From Crotalaria pallida (lineage: Eukaryota; Streptophyta; Magnoliopsida; Fabales; Fabaceae): a DNA stretch of 64,000 nt. The position numbers and the translations under genes were made by a program. Location of the stretch: positions 24,545,501-24,609,500 of the forward strand of contig CM075654.1 in the NCBI GenBank assembly GCA_037953625.1, given 5' to 3'. Shown piece by piece: positions 37,451 to 50,090 of the stretch; positions within the stretch are counted from its first letter, which is position 1, and each line of letters starts with the position of its first letter. The notes under the pieces are model-generated. The model was not told where the DNA came from and ran no database searches. It saw only the letters and a program-made list of their open reading frames with translations.

Positions 37451-38075
37451 AGATTAGGCAGAAAATACACTGAAAAGTGAGGTTTTGTATACCATTTTCT
37501 ACCATACTCAAATTTAACCAATTTCATTCATAAATAGAGTTCACATACCTTAATACTAGTGTGTTCAACCACAGAAACATATCTATATTGCATGCATTCA
37601 ATATGGATACTCAAATTGCAAATAATTGCACATATTTCACAACTTAATGCATCAATTCACATAATAGCTAACTAAGTCATGAATCCAACATCAACATAGC
37701 TTGCATGCATCTAGATAACATTGCTCATAACAACAATTGAGCTCAGATTGGCCTCCAAGCCACTTAACCATTTTAACTTATGCCCTTTGAGTCTCTTGGT
37801 GACTCATCCTATATTCTACCACAATTTATTCTCATTCTAGCAAATAGTAAGCTTCCCCCTTACCTTAGGTTCGTGCTTGATCCAAAACATTGCAGAGAGA
37901 AAGGCTCCAACATAGATCTCCATTAAATCCACTATATGCAGATAGAGTTGGACAGGGTACCAAAACCAGGGAAATTGACATGCAAAACCCAATTAAGAAT
38001 TGGGGAAAATAGTCAAATTGAGATCTCTGCAACATGCACTAGAGGTAGGAATAGATTTGAAACCAAAAGGGTTTG

Positions 38076-40660
38076 TGTAACATCCCCAATTTCCGATATC
38101 CGTTTAGGATGGTTATTAGAGGCAAATTAGTATGTGTTTAAGCGTTTAAAGTGTAGAGTTTAGCCAAGAGTAGAATTGTGTGAGGTAGAACTAGCTTAGA
38201 ATGGGTTTAAATAGTATAGGAATAAGGTTTTGAGTAGTAATCCAAGCCTAGATGAGTGTAGGAGCCTAAGGAAGTGAATTGGAGTTAGAAAACCACCAAA
38301 ATAGGGTTTTCATTAAGGTAATCGATTACCTTGAAGGGTGTAATCGATTACTTGGGCAAAGTAATGGATTACTTGGGAAAAGTAATGGATTACTTGGCCT
38401 CTGAAAATCATACTAGAATTGTTGCATCAAAGAGGTAATCGATTACCTCTGGGAAGTAATCGATTACTTCCAGCCAGATCTGATTAAAACACGTCTTTTC
38501 CTTCATTTTTCTTATTTTCCTCTCTCTCTTCACTCGCGATATTCTCTCTTCTCTCTCTAAACCTCCATGGTTTCTTCCTCTCTTTCCATGGCAAATCACC
38601 ATAAAAACACCACAAATCACCAAATTGAAACCGTGAATCATCCCCAAATCTCATCCTAGTGATTGGCCCTCTCTCAAATCATGTGTTTTCTCCCTCTTTA
38701 TCATGGAACCCCAAATCCCCCAAAACCCTAAGTTGGGTAATCAACCCCATAGAGCCTTCTAATCTTTCAAGGAGTCTTAGATAGTGCATGAGAGCATGGA
38801 ATAGGAGGCTAAGAAGCTTGGATTGGAGCTTGGTGAGTGGGTTTGGAGGAAACCCCAATTTCCTCTTTCTCTCTCTTCAAGGTAAGGGGGTTAATTTGGT
38901 TCTAATTAGGGAAGGGATTTAATGATAGTAATAGGGTTATACCTAGATGTATTTTGATATGTGTATAGGTGATTTGTATGCTTTGTATGTTGTGGGTGAA
39001 ATATATGTTATGAACTTAGGGTTTGATGTTAGTAAGTGATTGTTTTAATTGATATTGAATGAAATGAATGAATAAATGTTATTGTCATGATTATTGATAT
39101 TGTTATGATTGTTATTGGACTAAAGGAATGAGTAACTGTTATGGTTAATGAAATTAATATTGTCAAAATTGAAGGGTAAATGTGAAATTGATGATGTTGG
39201 TACTTGAATGGTTATGAATTGGAATGATTGAATGATTTGGTAATTTAAAGATAATATATATATATATATAAATGGTAATTATTATATATTGTTATGGCCT
39301 ATTGCTCTAAGTTAGAGAGCCCAACCAAATTGGTATAATGGTAAAGAGGATTGACTATTGTAAACACCATAAAATGAACTAGAAACACGTGCATTCAAGG
39401 AGTAAGGTGGACCTTAGGTGTAACGGGGAAAACTTACGTTTCTATTCGTGAAGGCAAAAGTAACTAGATTGTGCCACTAAAACAATCGCTGAGAATTGTT
39501 ATGGAAAACTTTTATCTTCCAAAGGGCCGGGTTCGCAACCCGTGTCGGGGATTGGTTTTATGCAAACCATAATAATTCTGTCAGTTACTTTGGCTTTTCG
39601 TGGCCAGTGAGGGTGATTTCTGCTAGAGCCAATTTGGGCGAATCAATCCAAATTGTACGTTGTACACTACTCTAGAGGAGTGTGACGTATTGTGCAAGCG
39701 GATGAGCGATATTCCTAGAGAATATGAAGCATCCAAACAGGGGTTGGGAAATGCTTACTCCTGGTCGGTTTTCCCCAGAGTAGAGGGTGTAGTGGGGTGA
39801 GGAAATTGTTATTGTTATTGTTATTGTTATTGGAAATGGAGAAGTGCATTCATTGTTATAAAGATGAGTTTAATTCACTGAATCCAATGAATTGTTAAAG
39901 TGTTAAAGTGAATACAGTTAATCGTTACAGTGTTACATTGGATTCAAGAATTAAACTATAATGGTATAAAGTTACATGCATTGTTCATATGTTTGAGCAT
40001 AAAAGCATCGTAAAGTATTGTTATTGTTATTGTTATTGTTTAAGGAAAGGTGAAAAGTGTGAATTGGTTAAATGATAAGATATAGAATTGTTATTGTTGA
40101 ATGGGATAATATGAATATGATGAAAGATGTTTGGGTATGTCTAGTTATGTTTTATTACTGTCGTTTTAAGTGTTTTCCTTGATTATTATTCAAAGTTCTC
40201 ACCCTTACAGTGGACATATTAGGTACACATTGGAGACAGGCACATATGAAAGTCAAGGTCGAAAAAGGTATACTCCGGTAAAGAGTATATTGTTATTGGT
40301 GACCTTATGGTCCCAATTATAGTGCAACCATTCATAGGTCCTATTTTGTAAAGATTAGATTTTATAAATGTTGATTAATTGATATTGACGATTTTATTCA
40401 AATGTATTTTATTGATGTATCAGTTTTATTTTCTCATTGGGACAAATTGAAAGTATTTTATAGTATTGTATATTTTGAACGAAAAGTTATATTTATATTT
40501 GATTGAAAACTGTTCTGGACTGACAGGTTTAATTTCGTTTCGGGGGAAAAGTCCAATTTTTAAAGGAAACTCCGTCGGAATTTTTATAAACCCCGAATGT
40601 TTTCCTTATTAAAGGCTAATCTATAGTAATTGTTTTAGTAGTAAAAGGTAGGGTGTTACA
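38076..40660 (+). mobile_element. Solo LTR H (2585 bp)
   Basis: Starts TGTAACATCCCC, ends GGGTGTTACA, with the perfect 5-bp duplication GTTTG (38071-38075 and 40661-40665). It is related to LTR C. It has TAATCGATTA pairs (38318-38466), donor-like TTCAAG|GTAAGGGGG (exon end 38881) and acceptor-like CATATTAG|GTAC (exon start 40223), 1341 bp apart. No long frame follows the acceptor. Confidence 0.88.
38318..38466. repeat. Three palindrome pairs in LTR H
   Basis: Centres at 38323/38345 (22 bp), 38366/38387 (21 bp, both decayed to TAATGGATTA) and 38440/38461 (21 bp). The first is an 18-bp perfect palindrome, AAGGTAATCGATTACCTT. Confidence 0.9.
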
Positions 40661-40797
40661 GTTTGTGTGCTTACCAAAATCGAGCTTCAAAGTCAGCTCC
40701 AGAAATCAGAAGCTGAGGTTTGACAGTATCAACACCTCAACTTGGCAAGCTTCGTTCTCTTGATTCAGGGACTCTCAACTCACAAACTGTATATCAA

Positions 40798-40824
40798 TAC
40801 AAAGCCCTTGATTCAAGCTTTGTA
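40798..40824 (-). ncRNA. Leader stem-loop of LTR F
   Basis: TACAAAGC pairs with GCTTTGTA over an 11-nt loop, at the same place (between TATA and donor) as the hairpins of LTRs B and D. Confidence 0.4.
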
Positions 40825-40950
40825 ATGGTGTATCACTCATGTTCTAAATCTCAGAAACGAAGGAGAATTTCATAGACGAATCTCAGAACCCTAAAAACAG
40901 AGTTTCAGCACTTCAATTAGAAAATCAACCCAAATTCATCAACAATTCGG

Positions 40951-40960
40951 GTTTATATAG
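40951..40960 (-). promoter_or_regulatory. TATA box of LTR F
   Basis: CTATATAAAC on the minus strand, 129 bp downstream of the nearer edge of the TAACCGGTTA pair. Confidence 0.6.
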
Positions 40961-41088
40961 AGATTTCAGGCTTGCATGCAATGCGACACGCGTATCTCAC
41001 TAAGTATGAAGGCTGATTCGTGGCAAATTTCTGGGTTTTGGCTTGATTACTCATCAAACGCACTAATCCCAAATTCTGAGTTCATCGT

Positions 41089-41120
41089 GTAACCGGTTAC
41101 ACAGCCCTTCTAACCGGTTA
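41089..41120. promoter_or_regulatory. TAACCGGTTA pair upstream of TATA (LTR F)
   Basis: GTAACCGGTTAC (41089-41100) and TAACCGGTTA (41111-41120), centres 21 bp apart. The adjacent TGCGTTTGATGA motif (minus) aligns with LTRs B and D. Confidence 0.75.
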
Positions 41121-42277
41121 CATACTGATAAAATTCAAAAATTAATAATTTAATTACTCTTTCTTCAAAAACCTTTTTAATATTGCAATTAGGTCCCAAC
41201 CCAAGGACTAAATTACAATATTCACATTTTTGTACAAAATAACCATATAAAAATATATCTCATATTTTTATATAAAAACACATAATGTACAAAAACTAAA
41301 ACCTTCAAAACAAATATAAATCAATTATAAAATAATTGTTATAATTAATTTCTTAGTTATTTTGGAGACGAAAATTAGGGGTGTTACAGCGGTTTTGTCC
41401 TCACAAAAGTTTGCATGGGTGGAGGTTATCAAATTAAGGGGACAAGATGGAGTAGATTAGGGTACTAGGGGTCACTTTAGGGCTAAAGACTTGTTGGCTA
41501 ATACTTAGGATTTGGTTACTAACTTAGTTAGGTTATAGTTTAGTTCATTTGGTTTCTTGTCCAACAAATAAAATCCTAGGCTTATACATACACATACACA
41601 CGTATAATGTACACACATACGCGTACATACCGTATCACACACATATACACATACATGTCACTACATTTTTATTTTCTAATCACATTTACTTATAGCATTA
41701 TAATTACTAAGTCATACAAAAATGCAAACATCACTCAAGGGATCACACTTATACAATCATTTTCACACATCATACATCAAACACACACATTAAACCAAGC
41801 ACACATCACATAAAATTCATGCCATAGCAATAAATTTATTTTATGCAAAACAAGGTCTCAAAATTCGTACTTCATAAACTCTGAAAATAAATTTTTATAA
41901 ATCAACCCAGAAAATTCTAAAAATTACATTTTCAAAATCTACGTTTCAAGACGATCGTTTTCGTATAAAGATCATAAAAATCCGAGTTACGGTTTAAAAG
42001 TTACGAATTTTCAAAGTTAGCAAATCCAAAAACTTCATTTCAAATAAAATCACCTTTTAATAAAATCACAACTCATTTCTTATGAATCAAATCTACAAAA
42101 TCATTCACTTCACATTTAAAAAAATAGTTTGTTTATAAAAATCCATGAAAATCGACGCTTTATTTCTTTCTCACGTAAAATACTTTTCTGAAAATCTCTT
42201 ATAAAACAGAACTTCAAGGTTTATTTGACAATATTCGTTTACGCACATACGGGAAAAATGCGGGGTGTTACATCAGT

Positions 42278-45200
42278 CCCAATCTCACATCCATCAATAG
42301 TGACATCATTGTCAGATTTACAAATAGCACCATCACTTAACAGCTGCCGGACCCAGAGACACCTACTTCTATTCTTACACGCTATCTAAACGGCAACATC
42401 AACAAGGGTTTGATCATAATCTACCTAAAGACATACAACTTAGGTACTACTCTTAAGCCCTAATCAAACACATTTATTGTTCAAGCAGGCATTTAGTACA
42501 TACACAACAATCAAAATTCAAGCATACACAACAACATTTCATATCAACACATGATTGCAAACACTAACCTGGGGCAATCTCTACTTCCTCCTAACCTAAT
42601 CCTGATCTCCCTGAATTAACCTAAGGTTCAGGCTTACATCTATATACACATTTTTAACAAGCAGCACACATTCAAAACTAGTTTCATAAAGAGTTTAGAA
42701 AAATATGGTTTTCATGATTTATTCAACAACTCAAAATCAGAAAACCATATAATTGAAATAAAAAGGCACTTTTAAAAACAAAATTTTATTTCAATTTCAA
42801 AGGTCATAAAAGTTTTTACAAGTTGGGTCCCTTCATATAGAAGAACATCATGGTAAACTTTCAGGTTACTCGGAGTTCATTAGGTTCAGCTTTAGTTTTA
42901 CAACCGCTTTGCCCAAACATTAAAAATAAAGAGCTGAACCTAAATTAGATTTCTTTAAAGGTGGTAAACAAACTCCAAAGAACCTCAAAATTTAAAGGGA
43001 CTAAACATATACTCAGCCCCAAAGGTCGTGTAAGGTTTTCAAACCGATTCGGAGCACGTTAGACTTGATTTTACCCTTCGTTCATAGTACAGGAAAACAC
43101 TGTAACTGTCAGGTCTAATAGCAAAAGAAAATATCACATTTATTTAAGATGCTAACTTGCTCCAAGCAGTTTGGAATTCCGTTTAAAAACTTTGGTTCAA
43201 CCTTAAAAGGCTCACATACAATTTCCCAAATCATTTTAACCATCTCAAGCCCAAAAACTCAGTTTTCCATCTTATGTAAAATCCCTGATTTCCCAACAAG
43301 CACTTAACTACAAACACATACATTTTTAAAATCCTTGGTTTGAACAATCACTATGTATGGGGATTTAAAATTTAGGGAGAAGATCCCATACTAGTGAAAC
43401 ACTTAGAAAAGCAATTTTACATTTACAAAAACAAAATTCTTTAAAAATTTGGTTCCTCTCTTGATGAGGAACATTTAGTTTCATTTGAAAAGTTCAATAA
43501 AACCTTCAATCGTGCATATTACCATCAAGAACTACCTCAATCTAATTTCGGAAGATCCTAGATGAAGGAGTGAAAGTACACTCAAGATTGGTAAACTCAA
43601 AGGAAAAGGGAATATACTTTGGACTTGGAAAAATTCAGTTGAGTTCATTTTCAAAAGTTGAAACAATGATATTCCCTTTTACTTCCAGTTTGAAAATCTG
43701 AGTTTCATTCCGATTTGATTTTGGATCGCATATGAAGGGTTCCTATTTAATCGACGTATGACTTGGTTAAAGACAAATGAATTAATTCACTACTCGATTA
43801 CTTAGGAATCCTTGCACTCCTTACTATTTTCTTAAAAATTTGTTATGCGACCTCACGATCCATTTGGAATGATTGTCGTTCGGTGCAACCTTTTGAAATT
43901 CATTTTAAACACTCGCATAATCAAACAAGCATTTATTATGACATCCACTCACTAGCAATCAAACAAAAATTCATCTTTCATATATTAATATCATGCACGT
44001 AAATCAATCAAACGCATACAAACATAATCAGTTTTTTTTTTCTAAACACAATTTCCAAAAACAACATTTTTAGTCAATGCTTAATGGAAAAATAGTTTGG
44101 GACTTTAAAGTACAAGGATGGCAATTGAAAAGCTCTAAATCCTAAAATCGTTTGAAAACATTTTCGAAAATTTTAATTTCATCTCCACACAAACATAGAC
44201 TTTTCACATATGTAGAATACACCACCCTCAACATAGTTCAAAGTGATGCGAGAACCTCTAGATTGAATTTTAACCCCTTTATCGATTAAATAAACCTCTT
44301 TCCGTTATAAAATTTTATTATTGTAGTTTGGGGTTTAAGTTCAATTGTTAGAAGCTCCATACTTATCTTTCGTTTAGTATTAAAGTCATCAGAATCAAAT
44401 TAGTGGGGGCATCAACTACAAGTTCCACTTCTAATTTCCTTCCGCCTACTTTAATGCTAGACTATTCCACATACAAACATATTTCGAGAACCTTTTGATT
44501 GAATTCAAACCGCTTCCCACACTTGGACAAAAAGTTACTTTTATGCTTGCAATTCAAATTAGTATAGTTCAGCGGTTCAAATCCGATCGATCAGTACTTG
44601 TTTTCTTGTTTCCCGATTAGTATCACAGTTACTTGAATTGAGATTAGCTATGGAATTCAACCATTTATTTAATTTAAACATTGTTTTTTTTTGTTCTCTT
44701 AGATACTAGTCTAATCGACGTAAATTTGATCACTTGATTGGATTAGTATTCAAGATTCAGAATTTGTTTATTCCATGCAGTTCCATTTCTAATCCCTGTT
44801 CAACTAATTCAACACCAATTTACTCAACAACATACATTAAAATCACACATAAATGCATATAGCAAAGCAACAAGACATAAGGAACTGACACAAAAAGTTT
44901 TATACATGGGAAATCGGTTACTAATTCACGATGATGCACAAACTCCTAGATTTCGACGACGTCACCTCCCGATAAATGCAACATCGGATTGGCCAGTTCC
45001 AACACTACATTCCGTCAGTGGTAATAGCCCTCGTCATCCAGTTTAAGTTTTTGTACTTCGTTTTGATTAGCAAGATTTTCTTTGTAAGTAACTTCAATTT
45101 TTGATTAACTCAAAACATAGAATTTTTATCCTTAAACAAAATCAATTTACAGCTTTTAAGTTTCCTGTTTGCAAATGGATAAACACTTACAGTATGTAAT

Positions 45201-45973
45201 TCTTTGAATCCCTAAGGGATCCTCTTAGGTTCCAAAGAATTCACTGCTCCTTCCCATTTGCAAACATAAACCTATTCCATTCGTTACATTTTCAGGTAAA
45301 CACAAATACCAATTTAACATTTTAACACCCCCATTTTCACGAAATAGGTAAGTGACCGATAGAATTACTATAGTGTGCACTGGACCAATCACAAATTCAA
45401 CTGTTACTTCACATTCTCCCCGAAGGAGGGTTCTTCATACCAGTTTACTACTAGGATGATCAAAGTCCTCTATAGTAACTCCCGTGATTGTTTCATAAAC
45501 ACAATCAAATCACTATCTATTCACAGCCACTAGCTCTATGAACCTTCACATTCTCCCCGTAGGAGGGTTCTTCGGTTCATAGAACCTGGATTCGATAATC
45601 TTTCCCAAAATACCTAAGGTCCACCCTCCTCCATGAATGCACATGTTTCTAGTTCATTTTAAGGGTATTAATCATTCATTCTTTATTTATATAGGTTCAT
45701 TGGGAGGGTTTTCTACCCTAAGACATGTGGCCATAATGATGCAACAATCACATTTCAAATATGCACACACTTATTCACAAAACATTTAGCAACCAATATG
45801 CACATTCATTCCTAATTATGCTTAGCAATGTCATCAAGCATACACAACAAACACTTGACATTAACATTTTCATTTGAATATAAGTCTCACCTCCATTCAA
45901 GAAACTTGAGGTAAGAGTGTTTGCAGCGGAATCAGGATCACTTTCCCTCAGGTCGAAAGTAAGAACTGCTTTG
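42278..45973 (-). other. Non-coding internal region of element C, remainder
   Basis: About 3.7 kb without gag, protease or pol. 42278-45321 resembles 62000-64000 in order and content. 45322-45900 looks like an LTR C fragment (TTTTAACACCCCC start, shared CATGTTTCTAGTTCATTTTA). A repeat CACATTCTCCCCG occurs at about 45411 and 45547. A short conserved frame ends at 44946. This fits a large non-autonomous derivative (LARD-like). Confidence 0.55.
44946..45046 (-). pseudogene. Short conserved reading frame in the non-autonomous internal region (left copy)
   Basis: On the minus strand the frame LDDEGYYH, stop, then NVVLELANP and LHLSGGDVVEI ends at a TAG at 44946-44948. The right copy (63751-63850) has the same peptide, LDCEGYYH, NVVWELANPTLHLPGGEVVEI, with the stop at the same place and mostly third-position differences. 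Upstream limits are unclear. Confidence 0.35.
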
Positions 45974-45978
45974 ATACC
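45968..45978 (-). other. Primer-binding site of element C (tRNA-iMet-like), disrupted
   Basis: GGTATCAAAGC on the minus strand; joined across the inserted LTR it is preceded by T at 47441, giving TGGTATCAAAGC next to an LTR start near 47445. One mismatch to the usual site. Confidence 0.55.
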
Positions 45979-47435
45979 TGTTGGGATTCTGGCAAGTATA
46001 CCAGATCGTACAAGTAATATAGACAATGAAGTCCGAGTATCGTACCCAAGGGAGTGACCGTTTAATTAATTCCACCTAATAAATATTACTTAGTGAACGA
46101 GACAAAGGATTTATGAATTTGTAAATAAAAACAAAAATTAAAATAAATGACTCTTTGACTAGGGGAAAGGCAGGACGTAGTTTCGATGCAGGTTCCTAAA
46201 TATTCTATAACAAATTAGTTTATTTTCCTTGAATTATGAATTAGTTTTGCAAAATTAGATAACACCTAATGTCTTAGCGTGTTTCTATATTTTAGAGATT
46301 AATCACCCAATGATGTCTCAAGAAAGCCTTAAAACCTAACCCTTTCATTAAGTTCAGTCAAAACCTCTTTTTATAAAATTACCCAATTCATAGAAAACAT
46401 GTCTGCGCCTATGCAATTGAGTTGTTTGATTAATGACTAAATCCTAAATTCATATGTCTATTCATAAAGGATTTTCAAAAGTCATGAAACAACTTCTTTC
46501 ATGAGAAACAAAAAGAACAATCAAACACAAAATTCAATAACGGAAAATAAGATTAATTTATTACTAGAAACATTGGAAAGGTTCCATACATATACTCCTA
46601 CATCCCAAGGATTGAATTAGTTCATACTTACAAGAGAAAACACAATAAACTTGATAAAAATAATTACCATGAATCCTTGAGCTAACTCCGTGTTCTTCAC
46701 AAAAACCTCCAATCCTTGTTCCTTCTCCAAGTCTCAAATCCTAATTTACTATTATTCTATGGAGTTGTATGAGTGTCTCTCCTCTTCTGGAATGAATCAC
46801 AATCCTCTTATTATATAGATAAAGACTAACCTAATTTTCAATCTAATGTGATAAGATTTTTATCTAAATAAAACTAATCCTAAATCTGAATATAATACGA
46901 TAAGATCCTATTAGAATAAACTAATCTCAAAGAATCTTATCTACAAATAAAATTTATCATTAAAATCCTTCTAGAATCCCGTATTTGTGTCTGACAGCAA
47001 CTTCGGCACTGATTTTGACCCCCAAGATGAACGAATTTGAGCAAAGGCTATTTCTAGAAAAGTTGTAGAACTTTACATTAGCTTTAAAATGATACCTAGA
47101 TCGCCTCATTTGGATAAGCGTAGCTCAAGTTATGATCAAAACAGCGAACAGTGTTACTTTCTCGCATTTTGCGCGCCCGGGATCAACTTTTCTTCATTTT
47201 TTCCTCTTTTTCTTCCCAATTCAAGTACCAAGCTCTCCTTCTTCATTCCTTTGCAAAAATCAATGTTTTAAGAGCTTAAATAACTAAAAACAAACCAAAC
47301 ACATCAAAAGGTTCCAGAAATCTTATAAAGACAAAATTCCATTGTTTTATTCCAATTTACTCAAGAAACAAGCCACTTATTATGTAAAAGGGAGGCAAAA
47401 AAGGTACAAAAACATCACATATTAGACCCCAATCA
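45979..47435 (-). mobile_element. Solo LTR of an Athila-like element (1457 bp)
   Basis: It starts TGTTGGGATTCTGGCAAGTA and ends GACCCCAATCA, flanked by the perfect duplication ATACC (45974-45978 and 47436-47440). It is related to the LTRs at 12998 and 22668 (shared GCAAGTATAC-AGATCG and ATTAGACCC-AATCA). Orientation follows that similarity. It inserted exactly in the primer-site/LTR border of element C. Confidence 0.88.
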
Positions 47436-47444
47436 ATACCATAT

Positions 47445-47858
47445 TTTAACACCCCCATTTTAATCTATAAAAAAAATATAAGGAAATAAAAGTTTTGGAA
47501 ATAATCATGAACTTTAAAAGTCGTTTTGTTAAATAAAATACACGAATCAGAGTTAGAAAATAAAGCGGATAACTTTAAAAATTACAAATTACAAATTAAG
47601 CCTATACAAAATGTGGGGCACCCTATTACAATACAAACAGTTTCTATAAAATTCCCCTTCTTTCGACTTATTCCGTTGCGCACTATGATCTCCAAACTTC
47701 TTGAACATGTACCTAAATTGTTAACCACTAAGGGTGAGATCTTTCACAGCACAGTGAATTAAAAGGACAGTATAAAACTTATAATAAAACTCGAGACTAA
47801 TAACCAAATCAAGACAGAGGCAACAAAACACATTCGGATTCACAACTCCATTTTCATT
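47445..47858 (-). mobile_element. LTR E of the tandem array, left segment
   Basis: It starts near TTTTAACACCCCC (original TG mutated), is similar to the first 400 bp of LTR C, contains the acceptor-like AATTTAG|GTAC (exon start 47712), and is broken at 47858 by element D (TCATT). It resumes at 59642. Confidence 0.7.
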
Positions 47859-48602
47859 TGTGACACCCTTCCGAATTACCCAAATATAATATAGTAATTA
47901 AGCTCTAACATTGGATAATATATGGACTTGTGAGTGTTAAGAAAATATGGAAAATAAAATTTTCTTTTTAAGCGGGTGCACAAATCGTCATTTGGAATTC
48001 TTGGAGAATAAACTTTAAACCATTTCAAAACATTTGTATCGAGTTCGGCGATCTCTAAAAACCTTTTTCACAAATAGGGTAACATTCGCTCTTTGGAAAC
48101 ATCTTGGTATCATACAAGTAATTAAAGTTACCCATACTTTGTTCGATGATACTGATACCATCAAATAATATATATATAGCCGAGCTCTTAGATAGATTAG
48201 ATCATAGTAAAGCGGAAGTTATAGGACTATGCAACTGATAATATTATAAACAGAGATATATATACATAAGTATGAAAAGAGTGATAAGTACATAGTCTCC
48301 ATATCTAGTCTCCAAGTTCCAAAATACAAGTCCATAATCTGATCTACATAGTGATATGACCAAAGCCCTAGAGTATCCCAAAAGTATATCTACAATATAT
48401 GTACATAACCAAAACATAAACTCCAAGGGTGGTCAAGTAGATCTGGCCTCATCAGATGTAGTAGTAGTCATAGCAGCAGTCTCAAAGAAACATAAGTAGT
48501 AAGGTAGTAGCATCATCATCTACACAGCAGCAGCAGCAAGTCTCCTCCACAGCATCCACACATCGAATCCACCGATCCTCATCACATACCATATGCATAT
48601 AC

Positions 48603-49073
48603 CTAGGGATCATCGTCCCTCCAATCACTCCCAGTAGAATGCACGACAGGATCGCTCCCACTCTCGTCCTCCACCAGATCCTCCTCGATCTCATCCGAGG
48701 GAGAGTGTACCCTACCACTGGGTATTGGGTCAGGTGATGGTGAAACCCTGACTGGGCTCCTCGGATCAGAAGGGGGAGTTTCCTCGCGGACGACTCTCGA
48801 AGTAAAAGGGTGAGAGCGGGTAGGTCGAAAACGAAAACTATGGTAAGAGCGAGCTGGTCGCGTGGGAGGTGGTCCATGGTAAGTGTAAAACGGGGGTACA
48901 TGCATAGTGTATATGATGGGAATCCTAAATCTACGAGGACGGAATCGGATCAACGGGTTCGGGTGGTAGAAGGTAATCTCTAACTCACCCTCGAACACCG
49001 CGCGATGGTCCTCATAGATCCATGTGCCACTAGGAAGTGGCCGGATCTCGATGCAAGCAATGTAACGAGACAT
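48603..49073 (-). CDS. LTR-encoded protein of D, copy in the 3' LTR (156 aa)
   Basis: Open frame inside the LTR, sense to the element, ATG three bases after an acceptor-like GTAG. The N-terminal half (SRYIACIEIRPLPSG, YEDHRA, PRRFRIPIIYT, HVPPFYTYHGPP) is conserved with the frame in B; the middle is Arg/Ser/Pro-rich; the end is acidic (EIEEDLVEDESG), then HSTGSDW. No known domain, signal or membrane segment. It differs from the 5' LTR copy at about seven residues. In a 3' LTR it would be translated only if transcription starts there. Function unknown. Confidence 0.6.
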   Translation of the reverse strand: MSRYIACIEIRPLPSGTWIYEDHRAVFEGELEITFYHPNPLIRFRPRRFRIPIIYTMHVPPFYTYHGPPPTRPARSYHSFRFRPTRSHPFTSRVVREETPPSDPRSPVRVSPSPDPIPSGRVHSPSDEIEEDLVEDESGSDPVVHSTGSDWRDDDP

Positions 49074-49345
49074 CACCTACAAGGGCATAGGGGTAAGCAA
49101 TTCTATACACATAACCAATAGAGAATAAATTGTACAATATGACTATTTAAATATGCATCAATTAACAACAATCCCATATAACACTTAGCAATTAATGAAT
49201 GCACATAGGATGCTCACACTTATTTCATTTATCACAATTAATTTAAATGAGTGGCATGATGCATGAATTTAGCTCTCAAGCCTATCTCCATCATACTATG
49301 TCACTCTCTGACGTCCATCCCTGACAACCCAGCACTCAACAGTGC

Positions 49346-49575
49346 GTTGTATTCCTAGGTATACAACAATTCGTACATTCACCTAGAATGTACACGACAA
49401 GCTTGGTATCCATGCCACCCGAGCATATCCCGTCATCCAAACGGACCGTCATCCAAACGGTATAACCATATCGGCATTCCCTCAGCCGACCACGTCAACG
49501 ACGTGTCATCAAGCAAGCGTATTGGCACTCCCAGAGGCCCTCCACATGTTTATCAAAAACATGATATACGTCCTA
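49346..49575 (-). repeat. Hairpin array in the 3' LTR of D
   Basis: Successive inverted repeats: GTTGTAT/ATACAAC (49346-49366), GTACATTC/GAATGTAC (49373-49393), ACCGT/ACGGT (49445-49461), TCGGC/GCCGA (49481-49499), CACGT/ACGTG (49501-49515) and one around ACATGTTT near 49545. Stems 5-8 bp. Confidence 0.75.
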
Positions 49576-49805
49576 CCAACCAAACTCCAGAATGAATGCA
49601 TTACCTTACTTAAAAGAGATTGATTGACGTTTTATCCTTTTATTAATACATTACGTGCCTCCCGAGCAACATATCATTATTCAAATGAAAACATCATAAC
49701 GTCAATCAATTTCCTCTAAGTCCAGGATCACTTGGTTTATTGACCTCTAAGAGTTACAAAATGACTTAGAATTGAAAATGGTATTTTTAAGTATCTGACT
49801 AAAAA

Positions 49806-50090
49806 TACTCGAGTTTTCTCCAAAATACTCGAGTAGTTAATCATTTTCCAGATTCTACTCGAGTTGTTCATAATTATACTCGAGTCATTCATGTTTTTTC
49901 AGAGATTTAGGGTTTCAGGTTTTCATAAATATACTCGAGTATTTCATGAGATACTCGAGTATTCCATTACCCAGAATACTCGAGTAGTTCATACATTACT
50001 CGAGTGTTCAATCTGATTCCCAAGTTGGTGCGCCAATTTTCACTCTGGTGCACCACACAATACTCGAGTATTAAGCCAAATACTCGAGTA
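49806..50090. repeat. Five TACTCGAGTA pairs in the 3' LTR of D
   Basis: Centres at 49810/49830, 49860/49881, 49936/49956, 49981/50001 and 50065/50085; spacings 20, 21, 20, 20 and 20 bp. Several sites keep only nine of ten bases. All lie inside the putative intron. Confidence 0.92.

Larger units (their letters stand above)
35882..37863 (-). other. Putative leader intron of LTR F (1982 bp)
   Basis: 5' site CCTAAG|GTAAGGGGG, 3' site CCCTTATTAG|G. It contains two TAACCGGTTA pairs (37041-37070 and 37421-37450) and an expanded hairpin array (36101-36750). Sites are inferred by comparison with D and B. Confidence 0.45.
35394..41388 (-). mobile_element. Solo LTR F (about 3.4 kb net), relative of LTR D
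   Basis: It starts TGTAACACTCC and ends GGGGTGTTACA, flanked by GCGAT (35389-35393) and GCGGT (41389-41393), one mismatch. It aligns in order with LTR D: TATA CTATATAAAC (40951-40960), stem-loop, donor (exon end 37864) and acceptor TTATTAG|G (exon start 35881). The LTR reading frame is lost: after the acceptor only short frames remain. It is interrupted by solo LTR H at 38076-40660. Confidence 0.85.
29223..42272 (-). mobile_element. Solo LTR G (about 5.5 kb net) with nested insertions
   Basis: It starts TGTAACACCCC and ends GGGGTGTTACA, with the perfect 5-bp duplication TCAGT (29218-29222 and 42273-42277). It is interrupted by a 1.5-kb insert (29705-31230) and by solo LTR F (35394-41388). 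It is the same family as LTR A. The TATA box CTATAAATAG (complement near 35315-35325) and the reading frame at 31409 set minus orientation. 31440-35300 is AT-rich without genes, apart from a GCAGCACCATCAGCAT-type tandem repeat at about 32530-32730. Its unusual length suggests hidden further insertions. Confidence 0.75.

Noticed and set aside
39525..39550. tRNA-like GGGTTCGCAACCC in LTRs H and C
   Set aside because: No cloverleaf or A box upstream; it is only a short palindrome.
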